The notes under the pieces: model-generated
Database searches by the model: none
The model's input: only the letters and a program-made list of their open reading frames with translations
What the model was told of the DNA's origin: nothing
DNA from: Pseudomonas pisciculturae
GTDB lineage: Bacteria > Pseudomonadota > Gammaproteobacteria > Pseudomonadales > Pseudomonadaceae
Direction: 5' to 3'
Assembly (NCBI RefSeq): GCF_015461805.1
Contig: NZ_JACVZE010000001.1
Coordinates: 1,054,001 to 1,118,000, forward strand
DNA length: 64,000 bases
In this document: positions 61,990-64,000 of the stretch, piece by piece
Layout: every line of letters begins with the position of its first letter
How positions within the stretch are numbered: position 1 is the stretch's first letter
Made by a program: the position numbers and the translations under genes

Positions 61990-64000
61990 ATGCAAGAAAG
62001 CGTGATGCAGCGCATGTGGAACAGCGGCTATCTTTCAGGTGGTAACGCTGCCTATGTGGAAGAGCTTTATGAGCTCTACCTGCACGACCCTAACGCTGTG
62101 CCAGAAGAATGGCGCACCAAATTTCAGACGTTGTCTTCAGACGGCAACGCTGCCACCGATGTATCGCATGCAACAATTCGCGATCAGTTCGTGCTGCTGG
62201 CAAAGAACCAGCGCCGCGCCCAACCGGTTTCCGCCGGCAGCGTGAGCAGTGAGCATGAGAAGAAGCAAGTTGAAGTACTGCGACTGATCCAGGCCTATCG
62301 GATGCGCGGCCACCAGGCGGCCCAGCTTGACCCGCTGGGGCTCTGGAAGCGTCCTGCACCTGCTGACCTGTCGATCAATCATTACGGCTTGACCAATGCC
62401 GATCTTGATACGACCTTCCGTGCCGGCGACCTGTTCATCGGCAAAGAGGAAGCGAGCCTACGCGAAATTCACGAAGCGTTGCAGCAGACATATTGCCGCA
62501 CCATTGGCGCTGAGTTCACGCACATCACCGATTCCGAGCAACGCCACTGGTTCCAGCATCGCCTGGAAGGTGTGCGTGGCCGTCCGGTTTTGTCCGCCGA
62601 CGTACGCAGCCACCTGCTTGAGCGCGTAACCGCTGCCGAAGGCCTGGAAAAATACCTGGGTACCAAATACCCGGGCACCAAGCGTTTCGGCCTCGAAGGC
62701 GGCGAAAGCCTGATCCCGATGCTCGACGAGCTGATCCAGCGTTCCGGTTCGTACGGCACCAAGGAAATCGTGATCGGCATGGCTCACCGTGGTCGCCTGA
62801 ACGTGTTGGTCAACACCTTCGGCAAGAACCCGCGTGAACTGTTCGACGAGTTCGAAGGCAAGAAGAAGGTCGAGCTGGGTTCCGGTGACGTTAAATACCA
62901 CCAGGGCTTCTCGTCCAACGTCATGACGACCGGCGGTGAAGTTCACCTGGCCATGGCCTTCAACCCATCCCACCTGGAAATCGTTTCTCCAGTGGTCGAG
63001 GGTTCGGTCCGTGCTCGCCAGGATCGTCGTAACGACACCACCGGTGAAAAGGTTCTGCCGATTTCCCTCCACGGTGACGCGGCATTCGCCGGTCAAGGCG
63101 TGGTGCTGGAAACGTTCCAGATGTCGCAGACTCGCGGCTTCAAGACCGGCGGCACCGTTCACATCGTCATCAACAACCAGGTTGGCTTCACCATAAGCAA
63201 CCCACTGGACGCGCGCTCCACCGAGTACGCCACCGACGTTGCCAAGATGATCCAGGCGCCGATCCTCCATGTGAATGGTGATGATCCGGAAGCCGTACTG
63301 TTTGTGACCCAACTGGCTGTCGACTACCGCATGCAGTTCAAGCGTGACGTGGTGATCGACCTGGTTTGCTACCGCCGTCGCGGTCACAACGAAGCCGACG
63401 AACCAAGCGGCACCCAGCCGTTGATGTACCAGCAGATCACCAAGCAGCGCACCACCCGTGAGCTGTACGCCGAGAGCCTGATCAAGGCCGGTGTGATTGA
63501 CGAAGCACGTGTTCAGGCGAAGATCGATGAATACCGCAACGCGCTGGACAACGGCCTGCACGTAGTGAAAAGCCTGGTCAAAGAGCCGAACAAAGAGCTG
63601 TTCGTGGACTGGCGTCCGTACCTGGGTCACACCTGGACTGCGCGTCACGACACCTCGTTCGACCTGAAAACCTTGCAGGAACTGTCTGCCAAGCTGCTGG
63701 AAATTCCAGACGGCTTCGTGGTTCAGCGCCAGGTTGCGAAGATCTACGAAGACCGTCAAAAAATGCAAGCCGGCGGCCTGCCGATCAACTGGGGTTACGC
63801 CGAAACCATGGCGTACGCGACCCTGGCGTTCGAAGGTCACCCGATCCGCATGACCGGCCAGGACATCGGCCGTGGTACGTTCTCGCACCGTCACGCGGTA
63901 TTGCACAACCAGAAAGACGCGGGCACCTACATCCCGTTGCAGAACCTGTACGAAGGCCAGCCACGTTTCGACCTGTACGACTCGTTCCTGTCCGAAGAAG
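61990..64000 (+). CDS. sucA: 2-oxoglutarate dehydrogenase E1 component, 5' part
   Basis: The first 670 residues of the ThDP-dependent E1 subunit, cut by the window end. The N-terminus (MQESVMQRMWNSGYLSGGNAAYVEELYELYLHDP) binds the complex core; GMAHRGRLNVL and ISLHGDAAFAGQGVV are active-site and ThDP segments, and YRRRGHNEADEPSGTQPLMY follows. It lies 261 bp after sdhB in the normal sdhCDAB-sucAB order. No frameshift is seen in the visible part. Confidence 0.97.
   Translation, partial: MQESVMQRMWNSGYLSGGNAAYVEELYELYLHDPNAVPEEWRTKFQTLSSDGNAATDVSHATIRDQFVLLAKNQRRAQPVSAGSVSSEHEKKQVEVLRLIQAYRMRGHQAAQLDPLGLWKRPAPADLSINHYGLTNADLDTTFRAGDLFIGKEEASLREIHEALQQTYCRTIGAEFTHITDSEQRHWFQHRLEGVRGRPVLSADVRSHLLERVTAAEGLEKYLGTKYPGTKRFGLEGGESLIPMLDELIQRSGSYGTKEIVIGMAHRGRLNVLVNTFGKNPRELFDEFEGKKKVELGSGDVKYHQGFSSNVMTTGGEVHLAMAFNPSHLEIVSPVVEGSVRARQDRRNDTTGEKVLPISLHGDAAFAGQGVVLETFQMSQTRGFKTGGTVHIVINNQVGFTISNPLDARSTEYATDVAKMIQAPILHVNGDDPEAVLFVTQLAVDYRMQFKRDVVIDLVCYRRRGHNEADEPSGTQPLMYQQITKQRTTRELYAESLIKAGVIDEARVQAKIDEYRNALDNGLHVVKSLVKEPNKELFVDWRPYLGHTWTARHDTSFDLKTLQELSAKLLEIPDGFVVQRQVAKIYEDRQKMQAGGLPINWGYAETMAYATLAFEGHPIRMTGQDIGRGTFSHRHAVLHNQKDAGTYIPLQNLYEGQPRFDLYDSFLSEE

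Noticed and set aside
1..64000. tRNA or rRNA genes
   Set aside because: None recognised on reading either strand; a covariance-model tRNA scan (tRNAscan-SE) would be the decisive check, with any high-scoring hit overturning this.

Overview
The window is a stretch of Pseudomonas chromosome, most likely from the P. fluorescens group. The evidence is the GC-rich Pseudomonas-type coding, the gene order (ccmABCDEFGHI; gcl-hyi-glxR-ttuD-pyk; gltA divergent from sdhCDAB-sucA), and many REP/REPIN repeats with the cores GGGGGCTTGCCCCC, GGGAGCTGGCTTGC and GGGAGCGGGCTTGC, together with a RAYT transposase. It is mostly core genome. No prophage, integrative element, rRNA, tRNA or CRISPR array was seen.

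Layout. 0.1-3.1 kb: alaA-type aminotransferase, msrB, and a glutathione peroxidase coupled to an OhrR-like thiol regulator. 3.0-11.8 kb: signalling block with a hybrid histidine kinase, a DUF815 ATPase plus free-methionine-sulfoxide reductase pair, then a BvgS/EvgS/RocS-type sensor coupled to a NarL-type regulator and a receiver-only protein. 12-15.7 kb: dGTPase-like protein, EAL phosphodiesterase and a yqjD-yqjE-yqjK-like stress membrane operon. 16-23.5 kb: ammonium transporter, KefB/C-type antiporter, small glutaredoxin, a short protein behind a perfect LexA box, pseudouridine synthase, YgdR-like lipoprotein, and mobA / moaB-moeA. 23.5-25.5 kb: FlhB-C-like and FliK-like pair.

25.6-33.0 kb: complete cytochrome c maturation operon ccmABCDEFGHI, including a 58-codon ccmD, followed by a proline-rich lipoprotein. 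33-39 kb: accessory-looking genes: a structured inverted repeat, solitary phnN, hicAB toxin-antitoxin, MFS transporter, solitary sbp, and a urea transporter with a K+ channel. 39.2-46.4 kb: glyoxylate/tartronate-semialdehyde pathway (gcl, hyi, glxR, ttuD, pyk) running from glyoxylate to pyruvate, with a divergent glcG-like gene. Two identical TTGTATACAA palindromes lie between gcl and glcG, and two REPINs bracket glxR.

46.4-56.6 kb: RAYT transposase flanked by REP pairs, RutR-like TetR regulator, YedI, MlaA-like protein with a secreted alpha/beta hydrolase, a GH17 beta-glucan enzyme, a glycine-betaine-type binding protein, and yjcH-actP for acetate uptake. 56.8-64 kb: citrate synthase divergent from sdhCDAB and the start of sucA, which runs off the end. 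Good sigma70-type promoters are visible for both gltA and sdh.

The points most worth a second look are the RAYT with its REP neighbours, the REPINs inside the gcl operon, the SOS-box hypothetical gene, the receiver-only RocR-like protein, and the hairpin plus Cys-rich micro-ORF in front of phnN. None of these amounts to a proven new system from sequence alone.
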